Assembly (NCBI RefSeq): GCF_024519465.1
Contig: NZ_JALJRW010000005.1
Coordinates: 1-64,000 of the forward strand
Reading direction: 5' to 3'
From: Stenotrophomonas sp. Ste86
GTDB lineage: Bacteria > Pseudomonadota > Gammaproteobacteria > Xanthomonadales > Xanthomonadaceae
DNA length: 64,000 nt
The notes below the pieces were generated by a model that saw nothing but the letters and a program-made list of their open reading frames with translations, made no database searches and was not told where the DNA came from. The translations under genes and the position numbers were made by a program. Shown here piece by piece: positions 27,906 to 39,413 of this stretch. The stretch's first letter is position 1. Every line of letters begins with the position of its first letter.

Positions 27906-29138
27906 ATGGCGCATTTCGAACTGATTGAAAAGATGGCACCCAATGCGGTGATCAAGGTGATCGGCGTGGGCGGCGGCGGCGGCAACGCGGTGGCGCACAT
28001 GGTCAGCACCAGTGTGGACGGCGTGGAATTCATCACCGCCAACACCGACTCGCAGGCCATCAAGAATTGCGGTGCCAAGCTGCAGCTGCAGCTGGGTACC
28101 AACGTCACCAAGGGCCTGGGCGCCGGCGCGAATCCGGAAGTGGGCCGCCAGGCCGCGCTGGAAGACCGCGAGCGCATCATGGATGCCCTGCAGGGTGCGG
28201 ACATGGTGTTCATCACCGCCGGCATGGGCGGCGGCACCGGCACCGGCGCCGCGCCGGTGGTTGCACAGCTGGCCAAGGAGATGGGCATCCTGACCGTCGC
28301 CGTGGTCACCAAGCCGTTCCCGTTCGAAGGCCGTCGCCGCATGCAGGTCGCGCTGAAGGGCATCGAGGAACTGAGCCAGCATTGCGATTCGCTGATCACC
28401 ATCCCCAACGAAAAGCTGATCACCGTGCTGGGCCGCAACGCCACCATGATCCAGGCCTTCCGTGCCGCCAACGACGTCCTCCAGGGCGCCGTGCAGGGCA
28501 TCGCCGACCTGATCGTGCGTCCGGGCCTGATCAACGTCGACTTCGCCGACGTGCGCACCGTCATGTCCGAAATGGGCCTGGCGATGATGGGCACCGGCAC
28601 CGCCCGTGGCGATGACCGCGCCCAGGCCGCCGCCGAAGCCGCCATCCAGAACCCGCTGCTGGACGATGTGAACCTGGCCGGTGCCAACGGCATCCTGGTC
28701 AACATCACCGCCGGCGCCGACTTCACCATGGCCGAGTTCGACGAGATCGGCCGCACCATCGATGGCTTCGCTTCCGAAGACGCCACCGTGGTGGTCGGTA
28801 CCGTGCTGGATCCGGACATGCAGGACGAAGTCCGCGTGACCGTGGTCGCCACCGGCCTGAACCGTGCCGTGGCTGCCAAGACCCAGCGTCCGGGCGAGCG
28901 CGCGCCGATCAAGCTGGTCCGCAACGCCACCACCGGCCAGCCGGAGTTCGGCGAGTTCGACACCGGCGGCGATGCCGTGTCCAAGGCCGTCGGCGGCATG
29001 GGCATGGGGATGGGCCTGCGTCGTCCCAGCGCGGACACCGTGGCTCCGTCGGCGCCGTCGTCCTCGGGCCCCGCGGCTGCTGAACTGCCCAACGATTACC
29101 TGGACATCCCGGCGTTCCTGCGCCGCCAGGCGGACTGA
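27906..29138 (+). CDS. ftsZ: Cell division GTPase FtsZ
   Basis: 410 residues: [17 protein letters not shown] (17-33), TANTDSQAI, the tubulin signature GGGTGTGA (108-115), [25 protein letters not shown], a variable linker and the C-terminal tail [15 protein letters not shown] that binds FtsA and ZipA. The ATG at 27906 follows AAGAGGA at good spacing. It forms the Z ring. Confidence 0.98.
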   Translation: MAHFELIEKMAPNAVIKVIGVGGGGGNAVAHMVSTSVDGVEFITANTDSQAIKNCGAKLQLQLGTNVTKGLGAGANPEVGRQAALEDRERIMDALQGADMVFITAGMGGGTGTGAAPVVAQLAKEMGILTVAVVTKPFPFEGRRRMQVALKGIEELSQHCDSLITIPNEKLITVLGRNATMIQAFRAANDVLQGAVQGIADLIVRPGLINVDFADVRTVMSEMGLAMMGTGTARGDDRAQAAAEAAIQNPLLDDVNLAGANGILVNITAGADFTMAEFDEIGRTIDGFASEDATVVVGTVLDPDMQDEVRVTVVATGLNRAVAAKTQRPGERAPIKLVRNATTGQPEFGEFDTGGDAVSKAVGGMGMGMGLRRPSADTVAPSAPSSSGPAAAELPNDYLDIPAFLRRQAD

Positions 29139-29190
29139 CGCGTGCATGCCGGGGTCTTGTCCTCCCCGGTTGACGCCTCCATGTCCCTTG

Positions 29191-29216
29191 CTGCCGGGCC
29201 AGGATCGGCCCGGCAG
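29191..29216 (+). terminator. GC-rich hairpin after ftsZ
   Basis: A perfect 10-bp stem (CTGCCGGGCC 29191-29200 with GGCCCGGCAG 29207-29216, six-base loop), 53 bases beyond the ftsZ stop. No T-run follows, so it may only attenuate read-through to lpxC. Confidence 0.5.
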
Positions 29217-29349
29217 TCTGCCGCCTTCGTGCCTCGGCACGTGTGTGCGGCGCTGCCCGTTTTTCGGTTCAGAAAGGGGTAGTGGTAGTGCGTGTTATTC
29301 TTGTTTGTCACCGTCGCGCTGACCGCGCGCTTTCCCGGTCCTGCTCCCC

Positions 29350-30261
29350 ATGATTCCGCAACGAACCCTCAAGAACACGATCCGCGCCACCGGCGTTGGC
29401 CTGCACAGCGGTGACAAGGTCTACATGACCCTGCGCCCGGCACCGGTCAACCATGGCATCGTGTTCCGACGGGTCGATCTGGAACCGGTGGTGGAAGTGC
29501 CCGCGCGCGCGGACCTGGTCACCGAAGTCACCCTGTGCACCGGGCTGACCTACCACGACGCCAAGATCCAGACCGTCGAACACCTGATGTCGGCCCTGGC
29601 CGGCCTGGGCGTGGACAACATCATCGTGGAACTGTCCTCGGCCGAGCTGCCGATCATGGACGGCTCTTCCGGTCCGTTCGTGTTCCTGCTGCAGTCGGCA
29701 GGCATCGCCGAGCAGGACGCACCCAAGCGCTTCATCCGCATTCTCAAGACCGTGGAAGTGACCGAAGGCGACAAGGTCGCCCGCTTCGAGCCCTATGAGG
29801 GCTACAAGCTCGGTTTCACCATCCAGTTCGATCATCCGATGATCCCGGCCAAGCAGTCCCGCGCCGAGATCGAGTTCTCCACGGCCGCCTACACCAAGGA
29901 AATCTCCCGCGCGCGCACCTTCGGCTTCATGCGCGACCTGGAGTACATGCGCGAGCGCAACCTGGGTCTGGGCGGGTCGATGGACAACGCCATCGTGCTC
30001 GACGAATTCCGTGTGCTCAACGACGACGGCCTGCGCTACGCCGACGAGTTCGTGCGGCACAAGATCCTCGACGCGATCGGCGACCTGTACCTGGCCGGTG
30101 GCCAGGTGCTGGGTGCCTACGAAGGCTTCAAGTCCGGCCATGCGCTCAACAACAAGCTGGTGCGGGCCCTGATGGCCGATGCCAGCGCCTGGGAGTGGGT
30201 CAGCTATGACGCGGCGGCGGCCACGGCCCCGGTCGTTTACAGTGTCCCGGCCTACGCCTGA
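29350..30261 (+). CDS. lpxC: UDP-3-O-acyl-N-acetylglucosamine deacetylase
   Basis: 303 residues. The zinc ligands are present: His78 in TVEHLMSAL, and His237 and Asp241 in [10 protein letters not shown]; the catalytic His264 is in SGHALNNK. The [19 protein letters not shown] hydrophobic-passage loop is conserved. It catalyses the committed step of lipid A synthesis. It lies downstream of ftsZ, as in E. coli, with its own 211-bp leader. Confidence 0.97.
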   Translation: MIPQRTLKNTIRATGVGLHSGDKVYMTLRPAPVNHGIVFRRVDLEPVVEVPARADLVTEVTLCTGLTYHDAKIQTVEHLMSALAGLGVDNIIVELSSAELPIMDGSSGPFVFLLQSAGIAEQDAPKRFIRILKTVEVTEGDKVARFEPYEGYKLGFTIQFDHPMIPAKQSRAEIEFSTAAYTKEISRARTFGFMRDLEYMRERNLGLGGSMDNAIVLDEFRVLNDDGLRYADEFVRHKILDAIGDLYLAGGQVLGAYEGFKSGHALNNKLVRALMADASAWEWVSYDAAAATAPVVYSVPAYA

Positions 30262-30293
30262 TCTTCCGCAACCCATTGAATGTATTGAAAAAC

Positions 30294-30316
30294 AAACGGC
30301 GCCCAAGGCGCCGTTT
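30294..30316 (+). terminator. Terminator after lpxC
   Basis: A 9-bp GC-rich stem (AACGGCGCC 30295-30303 with GGCGCCGTT 30307-30315, loop CAA), preceded by an A-run and followed by TT. The A-run gives T residues on the minus strand, so it could also serve the convergent dciA. Confidence 0.7.
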
Positions 30317-30538
30317 AGCGTTTCGGGGTCGAACCCGCTGGTTTCTTGACGTCGATGAACCATTGGCCGACGTGGGTCACGGATTTGTGAACCTGATCGA
30401 GGTTCTTGCTGAATTTAACGCAAATTTAATAAAAGACTAACGACTGGGCGACGTTCCGCGGCTACGATGCAGGCCGGTTCCCTGACAAGTTCACATGTTC
30501 GTGACGCGTCGGGGAAGGGGCCGGATGCCCCGATGCCT

Positions 30539-30979
30539 TCAGGATTTGGAGAGGTCCATGTCCTTCAGGCAAGCCAACGCGTCGCGTAGCCCTTTGTGCG
30601 TGGCGGCTGAAACTGCGTGGGGGCCATTCCGGTTGTCAACCGCTGGGGAGCGGGGAGGAGGGGCAGGCGCAGTTTTGACGGTCACCTTGGTGACCTTCAG
30701 CCCGATGGACCGGGCCGCGTCGATCAACTGTGCTTCGGCAAGCCGCAACCTGGCGTGCCACACGGGGGAGTCGACGAGAAAAACGAGGTGCTCGCCGTTT
30801 ACATTCGCCAGCCGGCAACGGGTGGCCAGTGCAGGCGGTAAATGGGGGCGTAACTGACGGTCCAGCGCGTCGAGCCACAAGGCGCGGCGCAGCGGGTTAC
30901 CGGCTTTATCCGCCATCACCGCATCCAGCGCCGGCTTCGGCGTTGATGGGGAACGGGCACTGGATTTCGGCTCAGACAT
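30539..30979 (-). CDS. dciA: DciA-type (DUF721) replicative helicase loader
   Basis: 146 residues. The DUF721 domain covers about 25-100: LRRALWLDALDRQLRPHLPP, ATRCRLANVNGEHLVFLVDS, PVWHARLRLAEAQLIDAAR. DciA proteins assist loading of the DnaB helicase in bacteria lacking DnaC/DnaI-type loaders, and in gammaproteobacteria they often sit between lpxC and secA, as here. The basic N-terminal 25 residues and the Pro-rich C-terminal tail look disordered. It is divergent from the M23 peptidase gene, with 12 bp between starts. Confidence 0.88.
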   Translation of the reverse strand: MSEPKSSARSPSTPKPALDAVMADKAGNPLRRALWLDALDRQLRPHLPPALATRCRLANVNGEHLVFLVDSPVWHARLRLAEAQLIDAARSIGLKVTKVTVKTAPAPPPRSPAVDNRNGPHAVSAATHKGLRDALACLKDMDLSKS

Positions 30980-30991
30980 GAAAACTCACTG

Positions 30992-31942
30992 ATGGCATTC
31001 AAAAAGATCGTAATCAAAACGCGTGAAGGAAAGGCCAAGACGCCGCTGGCGCGTTTGCGTTTCTACTTCGAGGATTCACCCCGGGCCCTGCTGGGCAGTG
31101 TGCTGGGGGTAGGCTGCCTGATCGGCTTCGGTGCCGGTATCGGTGGCAGCATGTTCAACGATTCCCGGCTCCACGCCAAGGTCGCCCAGCAGGAACGCGA
31201 GCTGGCGCAGGCCCAGAAAGACGCCCAGACCCAGGTCAACGCGCTGGCAGCGCGGATGGGTGAACTGCAGGCGCAGGCCACCCGTCTCAACGCCCTGGGC
31301 GAACGGCTCACCCAGATGGGCAAGCTGGAGGACGGCGAATTCGACTTCAACGAGACCCCCGGCCTCGGTGAAGGCGAGCCCGGCCCCACCCAGGACATCC
31401 CGGTCAGCGCGGTCAACGCCGACTTACAGGTGCTGGAGCAGCGCTTCGCTGCTTCAGGCCGCCAGCTGTCGGTGATGGAATCGCTGATGTTCGACCATCA
31501 GCTCGAGCAGAATGCGGTGCCCGGCCGCATGCCGATCCGCAATACCTACATCACCTCCAACTTCGGCACCCGCAGCGATCCGTTCGGTCGCGGTGCGGCC
31601 ACCCACAAGGGCATGGACTTCCATGCCAAGGTCGGTGACCCGGTGATGTCGGTGGCCGACGGCGTGGTCAGCTTCGCCGGCGTGAAGGGCGGCTACGGCA
31701 ACGTGGTCGACGTGGACCACGGCAACGGCTATGTGACCCGCTACGCGCACAACTCGCGCCTGGTGGTGAAGCCGGGCGACCTGGTCCGGGCCGGTCAGGA
31801 AGTGGCCAAGGCCGGTTCCACGGGCCGTTCCACCGGTGCCCACGTGCACTTCGAGGTGTGGGAGCGAGGCCAGGTGGTCAACCCGCGCAAGTTCCTCGGT
31901 GACGGCGGCAATACCCCGGTCGGGCGCGTTTCGCGCGGCTGA
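30992..31942 (+). CDS. M23 family metallopeptidase (LytM domain) with membrane anchor and coiled coil
   Basis: 316 residues: basic N-terminus, one membrane helix (about 33-52), a Gln/Ala-rich coiled coil (about 58-110), and a LytM/lysostaphin-type peptidase domain (about 180-310). The zinc site is complete: H205 and D209 in HKGMD, H253 in YAHNSRL, and HVH (284-286). It probably cleaves peptidoglycan crosslinks in the periplasm, since all catalytic residues are present, unlike degenerate activators such as EnvC. It sits between dciA and secA. The start has no strong ribosome-binding site, and the 12-bp gap to the divergent gene leaves little room for a promoter. Confidence 0.9.
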   Translation: MAFKKIVIKTREGKAKTPLARLRFYFEDSPRALLGSVLGVGCLIGFGAGIGGSMFNDSRLHAKVAQQERELAQAQKDAQTQVNALAARMGELQAQATRLNALGERLTQMGKLEDGEFDFNETPGLGEGEPGPTQDIPVSAVNADLQVLEQRFAASGRQLSVMESLMFDHQLEQNAVPGRMPIRNTYITSNFGTRSDPFGRGAATHKGMDFHAKVGDPVMSVADGVVSFAGVKGGYGNVVDVDHGNGYVTRYAHNSRLVVKPGDLVRAGQEVAKAGSTGRSTGAHVHFEVWERGQVVNPRKFLGDGGNTPVGRVSRG

Positions 31943-31998
31943 TCGCGGATTTTCGCTTCGGAAGGGGGTGCTTGAAACGCCAGGCCCCCGACCCAAGC

Positions 31999-32039
31999 TA
32001 CAATGGGTGTTGCCATAGACAGGGCGCAGTGCGCCCTGT
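31999..32039 (+). promoter_or_regulatory. secA promoter box and leader hairpin
   Basis: TACAAT (31999-32004) is a good -10; a TTGAAA at 31972-31977 is present but 21 nt away, longer than usual. Immediately after, a perfect 9-bp stem (32019-32027 with 32031-32039, loop AGT) is followed by TTTCGTTT. It can be read as the terminator of the M23 transcript or, since the -10 precedes it, as a hairpin in the secA leader. Confidence 0.5.
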
Positions 32040-32110
32040 TTCGTTTGCGGCGGACGATTCCCCCGGGGGAGCGTCGCCGTTGGGGCGTCTCATTCCAACC
32101 GGTTCCTTCA

Positions 32111-34843
<2,733 letters not shown>

Positions 34844-34862
34844 CCTGATCTGACGCACGCTG

Positions 34863-34893
34863 AAAAAGCCCCGCGGATGCGGGGCTTTTTTTT
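34863..34893 (+). terminator. Strong intrinsic terminator of secA
   Basis: AAAAAGCCCCGC-GGAT-GCGGGGCTTTTTTTT is a textbook stem with a long T-run, 20 bases after the secA stop. Confidence 0.95.
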
Positions 34894-34955
34894 GGGTTTT
34901 TTCTCATTGCGCATGGAAAGCACGTGGCGTGCTTCGAACTTTTCCAGACGTGGCC

Positions 34956-35070
34956 GTCGGTGGGTCGGGCGCTGGGCCCCATGCCCTTTCCGGCGACGCC
35001 CCCGGCCGCGTGCGGCCTCCGCCTTTATTTCGCCTCCAAGGGCATGGGGCCCAGCGCCCGACCCACCGAC
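34956..35070. repeat. Long inverted repeat, 33-bp perfect arms
   Basis: Arms 34956-34988 (GTCGGTGGGTCGGGCGCTGG ...) and 35038-35070 are perfectly complementary over 33 bp. The 49-nt centre holds a nested GGCCGC/GCGGCC hairpin (35004-35017). Both strands contain shadow ORFs across it, but no family is recognisable. It is not a terminator (no T-run) and follows the true secA terminator. Confidence 0.9.
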
Positions 35071-35114
35071 CAAGGCCAGAAAAGCCTGGCTTCCCCCTGC
35101 TTACCGCAAGCCGA

Positions 35115-35209
35115 GCCCCGTAGCGGCCGGTAGGCTCTTGGGCAAAATCAAGGAGGAGGCCGCAGGCCGGGGGACATTTGCACCAGGGGTCTACCGGCCG
35201 CTACGGGGC
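35115..35209. repeat. Second inverted repeat, 19-bp perfect arms
   Basis: GCCCCGTAGCGGCCGGTAG (35115-35133) is matched by its exact complement at 35191-35209, enclosing a 57-nt centre that includes a purine-rich AATCAAGGAGGAGG stretch. It lies only 44 nt beyond the first large inverted repeat, and together they span 34956-35209. Confidence 0.9.
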
Positions 35210-35600
35210 CCTCACGCGCGCGACAATCCTGATCGGAGGCGCCACAGATCCTCATCGCGCCGGGACCACCGAGTCACATGCGTATCGCCGTGTACCTCTG
35301 AGCAACAAGACGCTGCTTCCATTTGGCAGAAGAACTCTTTTGTTCTTGTTCCAAAGCGCGCTGCATCGCACTGCGATGTGTGATGTGTAGCGCTTAAGAC
35401 GAATTATCAGGGAACTCTGACCCGCGATTCAGGGCATCCCCACATCGCACTAAGACGCGTCCGATGGGCAGTTTCAATGAATGCATTTACTTTCTGCGTC
35501 CCCGTGTTTTTTAAGCCAGAGCACGTTGGAAATTGCCGCGACATTGCGTTCCACACGATGTGGAATCGCCGCGCCCCTGAGTCCACTTACATGGAGTTTC
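35210..35600. other. Leader region of the autotransporter gene
   Basis: No gene is recognised. It is markedly less GC-rich than the flanks, with short inverted repeats (AAGAAC/GTTCTT near 35330-35349; GCATCGCA/TGCGATG near 35366-35381). It probably contains the autotransporter promoter, but no confident -35/-10 pair was found. Confidence 0.5.
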
Positions 35601-38600
35601 ATGAACAGGATTTATCGCCTGGTGTTCAACCACACCACCGGCTTGATGCAGGTTGCATCCGAACTGACCGCTTCGCATACCTGCCCCGCACCCGTTGTTG
35701 GCGGTACCCGTCGACGCTCCGCATTGAGCGCGGCCATGCTGGTTGCGCTGGGTCTTGCCGCCGTGCCGGCACAGTCCGCGTTCGCGGCCGTGTTCGATTT
35801 CGACAGCGACGAAACCGTTACGGATTCGCGCGTCTACGCCGACGGCCTGCGTATCGGCCCGAACGGTCCGGTGGTGGTCGACCTCGGCCCGGGTGGCTCG
35901 ATCATTTCCAATGACCTGGTGTCGCTGGGCACCAACGTCGGCGGCGATGGCACGCTGCGCGCACAGGGCGCGGGCGTTTCGCTGACGGTCAATAGTGCCT
36001 CGGTGCGCGTCGGTGACGCCGGCAACGGCACGTTGGAACTCCTCAACGGCGCTACCGCCAGCGTTGCCGGCGGCACCGTCTCCTTCGGTTACGGCGTCGA
36101 CGCCTTCGGCGTTGGCCTGGTGGAGGGTGCCGGTTCGCTGCTGAGCGCCCGCCAGATGCTGGTCGGCCGTGAGGGCAGTGCCGTGCTGACCATCGGCAAC
36201 GGTGGCCGGGTGGAGACCACCAAGGTCGCCACGCCGGCGGCCGGCGAGTTCGGCCTGGCCATCGGGTCCGAGGCGGGCAGCATTGGTCTGGTGAACGTTG
36301 TCGCGGGCGGCCAACTGGCGGTTACCGACAACTATCTGCTGGTGGGGCAGGCCGGCAACGGCACGCTCAACATCGACGGCGGCGCGGTCGACGCCGGCCG
36401 TGGCCTGCGGACCGGCACGGCGAGCGGTGGCGACGGCACGGTCAGGGTCGTCAACGGCGGCCAGTTGGCCACGCAGGACCTGGATATCGGCTACGCACAG
36501 GGCGGCAGCGGTTCGATGCAGGTCACTGGCACCGGGTCGACGGTGAACGCGTCCCTGATGCGCGTGTCCGGGAGTGGCGACGGTGCGCTGCGCATCGAAA
36601 ACGGCGGCGTGGTCGCGGTCACCGGCAACGTCACCGCCGAAGACAACGTGGGCCTGCCGAGCAACGCGGCCCGCGTCGGCCGCATTGAAGTGTCCGGCGC
36701 GGGCTCGCTGCTGAGCGGCGACCGGGTCATGACCAGTACCCACCTGCTGGTGAGCGATGGCGGCGAGATCCGTTCCAACAGCGCACGGATCAAGGATTCC
36801 TACAGCGATACCGGCGTGGCAACACTGACCGGCGCGGGCAGCCGCTGGAGCAATCTGGGTGAACTGGATGTACGGACCAACGTGGACGTGCTCGACGGCG
36901 CGCTGGTCGCCACCGATACGCTGCTGGTCTCCGGTGGCACCAACACCATGCTCAACGCTCCCCAGCGCTACGACCAGCAGGTCCGGGTGAGCGGTGCCGG
37001 CGCGGCGATCGAGGCCGCCAACGGCATCACCGTTGGCGCACATCTGGTCGGTGAGCCCTACGGCGTCCTCAGCGTCAGCAACGGCGGTCGCGTAGCGGCA
37101 GGTACCACGCTGACCCTTGGCACCTCGGGCTATGTGGCCGTGGGTGGCGGTATGCAGACCTGGTCGGTGGCCAACGATGGTCCGCTGTGGCGCGCAGCCG
37201 AAGCGGCCGGCGAACTGCAGGGCACCATCGCCATGCAGGTCGCCTCGGGCGGCCTGGTGTTCAACCACACCGACGACATCACCCTGTCCAACACCCTTGC
37301 CAGCGTGGTCAGCGGCAACAATTACACCGGCGGGGCAGTGACCCAGATCGCCGGCAGCACCACGTTGAATGGCGATCTGACCGGTTTCGGCGGCGACATC
37401 AAGGTGACGGGCGGTGCGCTGCAGATCGATTCGGACACGTACACCGGCCAGGGATACGTCGGTAGCAGCCAGGCCTTCATGCAGCAGATCGACGTCTCCG
37501 GCGGCACCCTGGTGCTCAATGGCAGCGCCGGCTTCCAGCAGCAGATCGACTACGGCAGCAGCACCGAGACCGTGCGCAGCTCGGCAGTGACGGTGAGCGG
37601 GCAGGGCACCTTGGCCGGCAACGCCACCGTTGGCGAAACCTACGTATACAACGGCGGCACGCTGTCGCCGGGCCACAACGGCATCGGCGCGATGACCATC
37701 GACGGCGATCTGTACCTGAGTGCCAACGGCGCCCCCGGCGGTGCGATCAGCGGTCCGTCGTTCTTCGACGTGGACGTGCTCGGCAACGGTCAGAGCGATC
37801 GCCTCACCGTCACCGGCAAGGCCTACCTGGGCCGTGGCTCGAACCTGCTCAACACCGCCGACGCCAGCGTGCGCATCACCGGCCTGGACCCGGCGGTGAG
37901 CTACCAGAACGGCCAGACCTACACGATCCTCGATGCGGCGGAAGGCGTGCAGGGCGCGTTCGACGAGGTGGTGTCCAAGTCGGCCTTCCTGGCCCCGACC
38001 CTGGCCTACACCGACAACCAGGTGCAGCTGACCATCGCGGTCAAGGATGCGGGCGGTACGCCGGTGGACCCCGTCGACCCCGTCGATCCGGTGACCCCGG
38101 TGGATCCCGGCAACCCGGGCACGCCTGGCAATGGCGGCAATCCGCCGATCGTGTTCGGCGCGGTGGCGGCCACCGGCAACCAGCGCGCCACCGCAGCGGC
38201 GCTGGATTCGCTGCAGCAGTCCGGCCAGGCGCTGGCGCTGTACAACGGCCTGCTGATGCTGGATGAAGCCGGCGCGCGCGACGCGTTCGACGACCTGTCC
38301 GGTGAACTCCACGCCAGCAGCCGCGCCCTGCTGCTGGAAGACCGTTTCCTGCGCGAAGGCATCGCCCAGCGTCTGCGCCCGGATCCGAGCATGGCCGCGT
38401 CGGGCCCGTCGGCGTGGGTGGCAGGTGCCGGTACCGCTACCCGCCAGGATTCGGACGGCTCCGCCGCGCGCACCCGCCAGCACCGCGAGGGCCTGATGGC
38501 CGGCGTCGACTGGACCGTCGGCGGCGCGTGGACGGTCGGCTTGGCGGCAGGGTCGGAGTCGCTGCGTCAGCAGATCGATGACCGCCATGCCAACACCGAG

Positions 38601-39233
38601 GTCGATGCCGTGCACGGCGGCCTGTACGCCGGCTTCCGCGGTGAGGAACTGTGGATCAACGGTGGTGCCAGCTATGCCGACTACGACCTGGATACCCGGC
38701 GCATGGTGGGTACCGGCACCAGCTGGGCACAGGCGCTCAACAGCAGCTACAACGCGCACGCTGTGTCGGTGTTCGCCGAGGGCGGCTGGGACATGGAACT
38801 GGACGCGCTCACCCTGACCCCGTACGTTGCCATCGCCTACACCCGCCTGTCGACCGAAGCCGGCGTGGAAACCGGCGGCAGTGCGGCACTGGCGATCGAT
38901 GCCAGCAAGGACGAGGTGTGGACCACCACGGCCGGTATCCGCGCCTCGTGGGACATCAGCGGCGGCCAGACCGACGCTGCCCGCCTGGAGGCCGGGCTGG
39001 CCTGGCAGAACGCCAGTGGCGAACTGCGTGCCGACTCGCGCCACCGCTTCGTCGCCGGCAGCGACCGCTTCACCGTCAGCGGCCTGCCACTGGCGCGCAA
39101 CGTGGGCATCGCCGAACTGGGTGTATCGGTGCATGTCACCGACAACAGCCGTCTGTCCCTGTTCGCGCAGGGCCGTGCGGGCGATGGCCAGCGTGAGCTG
39201 GGCGCGCAGCTGAACTGGAACGTGTCGTTCTGA
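35601..39233 (+). CDS. Type V autotransporter with extended signal peptide (ESPR)
   Basis: 1210 residues. The N-terminus MNRIYRLVFNHTTGLMQVAS is an ESPR, followed by a hydrophobic core and a cleavage site near AQSAFA (about residue 60). The passenger (about 62-815) is a Gly/Asn-rich beta-helix with repeated GNGTL..NGG units and a PATR-like stretch (TYVYNGGTLSPGHNGIGAMT). A PVDPVDPVTPVDPGNPG linker (about 818-850) leads to a C-terminal barrel (about 935-1210) from AWVAGAGTATRQ to LNWNVSF, ending in Phe. It is a surface or secreted adhesin-like protein; no peptidase motif is seen. The ATG at 35601 follows GGAG; an in-frame ATG at 35481 would ruin the ESPR. Confidence 0.93.
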   Translation: MNRIYRLVFNHTTGLMQVASELTASHTCPAPVVGGTRRRSALSAAMLVALGLAAVPAQSAFAAVFDFDSDETVTDSRVYADGLRIGPNGPVVVDLGPGGSIISNDLVSLGTNVGGDGTLRAQGAGVSLTVNSASVRVGDAGNGTLELLNGATASVAGGTVSFGYGVDAFGVGLVEGAGSLLSARQMLVGREGSAVLTIGNGGRVETTKVATPAAGEFGLAIGSEAGSIGLVNVVAGGQLAVTDNYLLVGQAGNGTLNIDGGAVDAGRGLRTGTASGGDGTVRVVNGGQLATQDLDIGYAQGGSGSMQVTGTGSTVNASLMRVSGSGDGALRIENGGVVAVTGNVTAEDNVGLPSNAARVGRIEVSGAGSLLSGDRVMTSTHLLVSDGGEIRSNSARIKDSYSDTGVATLTGAGSRWSNLGELDVRTNVDVLDGALVATDTLLVSGGTNTMLNAPQRYDQQVRVSGAGAAIEAANGITVGAHLVGEPYGVLSVSNGGRVAAGTTLTLGTSGYVAVGGGMQTWSVANDGPLWRAAEAAGELQGTIAMQVASGGLVFNHTDDITLSNTLASVVSGNNYTGGAVTQIAGSTTLNGDLTGFGGDIKVTGGALQIDSDTYTGQGYVGSSQAFMQQIDVSGGTLVLNGSAGFQQQIDYGSSTETVRSSAVTVSGQGTLAGNATVGETYVYNGGTLSPGHNGIGAMTIDGDLYLSANGAPGGAISGPSFFDVDVLGNGQSDRLTVTGKAYLGRGSNLLNTADASVRITGLDPAVSYQNGQTYTILDAAEGVQGAFDEVVSKSAFLAPTLAYTDNQVQLTIAVKDAGGTPVDPVDPVDPVTPVDPGNPGTPGNGGNPPIVFGAVAATGNQRATAAALDSLQQSGQALALYNGLLMLDEAGARDAFDDLSGELHASSRALLLEDRFLREGIAQRLRPDPSMAASGPSAWVAGAGTATRQDSDGSAARTRQHREGLMAGVDWTVGGAWTVGLAAGSESLRQQIDDRHANTEVDAVHGGLYAGFRGEELWINGGASYADYDLDTRRMVGTGTSWAQALNSSYNAHAVSVFAEGGWDMELDALTLTPYVAIAYTRLSTEAGVETGGSAALAIDASKDEVWTTTAGIRASWDISGGQTDAARLEAGLAWQNASGELRADSRHRFVAGSDRFTVSGLPLARNVGIAELGVSVHVTDNSRLSLFAQGRAGDGQRELGAQLNWNVSF

Positions 39234-39260
39234 CCGACGCCGCGCCCTGATGCATGATCG

Positions 39261-39286
39261 CGAAGGGCCCCGCAAGGGGCCCTTCG
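39261..39286 (+). terminator. Terminator after the autotransporter
   Basis: An 11-bp stem (CGAAGGGCCCC 39261-39271 with GGGGCCCTTCG 39276-39286, loop GCAA), followed by TTCGTC, 27 bases beyond the stop. Confidence 0.8.
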
Positions 39287-39413
39287 TTCGTCTGCCAACC
39301 CCGCAAGACCCGTCGTCCGGCGTGCTGTGGCGGATCGCCCGCCCGCTGCGCTGGACCCCGCGTTGCGCACGCCGGCATTGCACCACCCCGGTGCCATTGG
39401 GCATGCTCACCCC

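Noticed and set aside
34877-35383. Several overlapping ORFs of 60-170 codons downstream of secA
   Set aside because: They lie on both strands of the long inverted repeats, show no ribosome-binding sites and have no recognisable family; the DNA-level symmetry explains the open frames.
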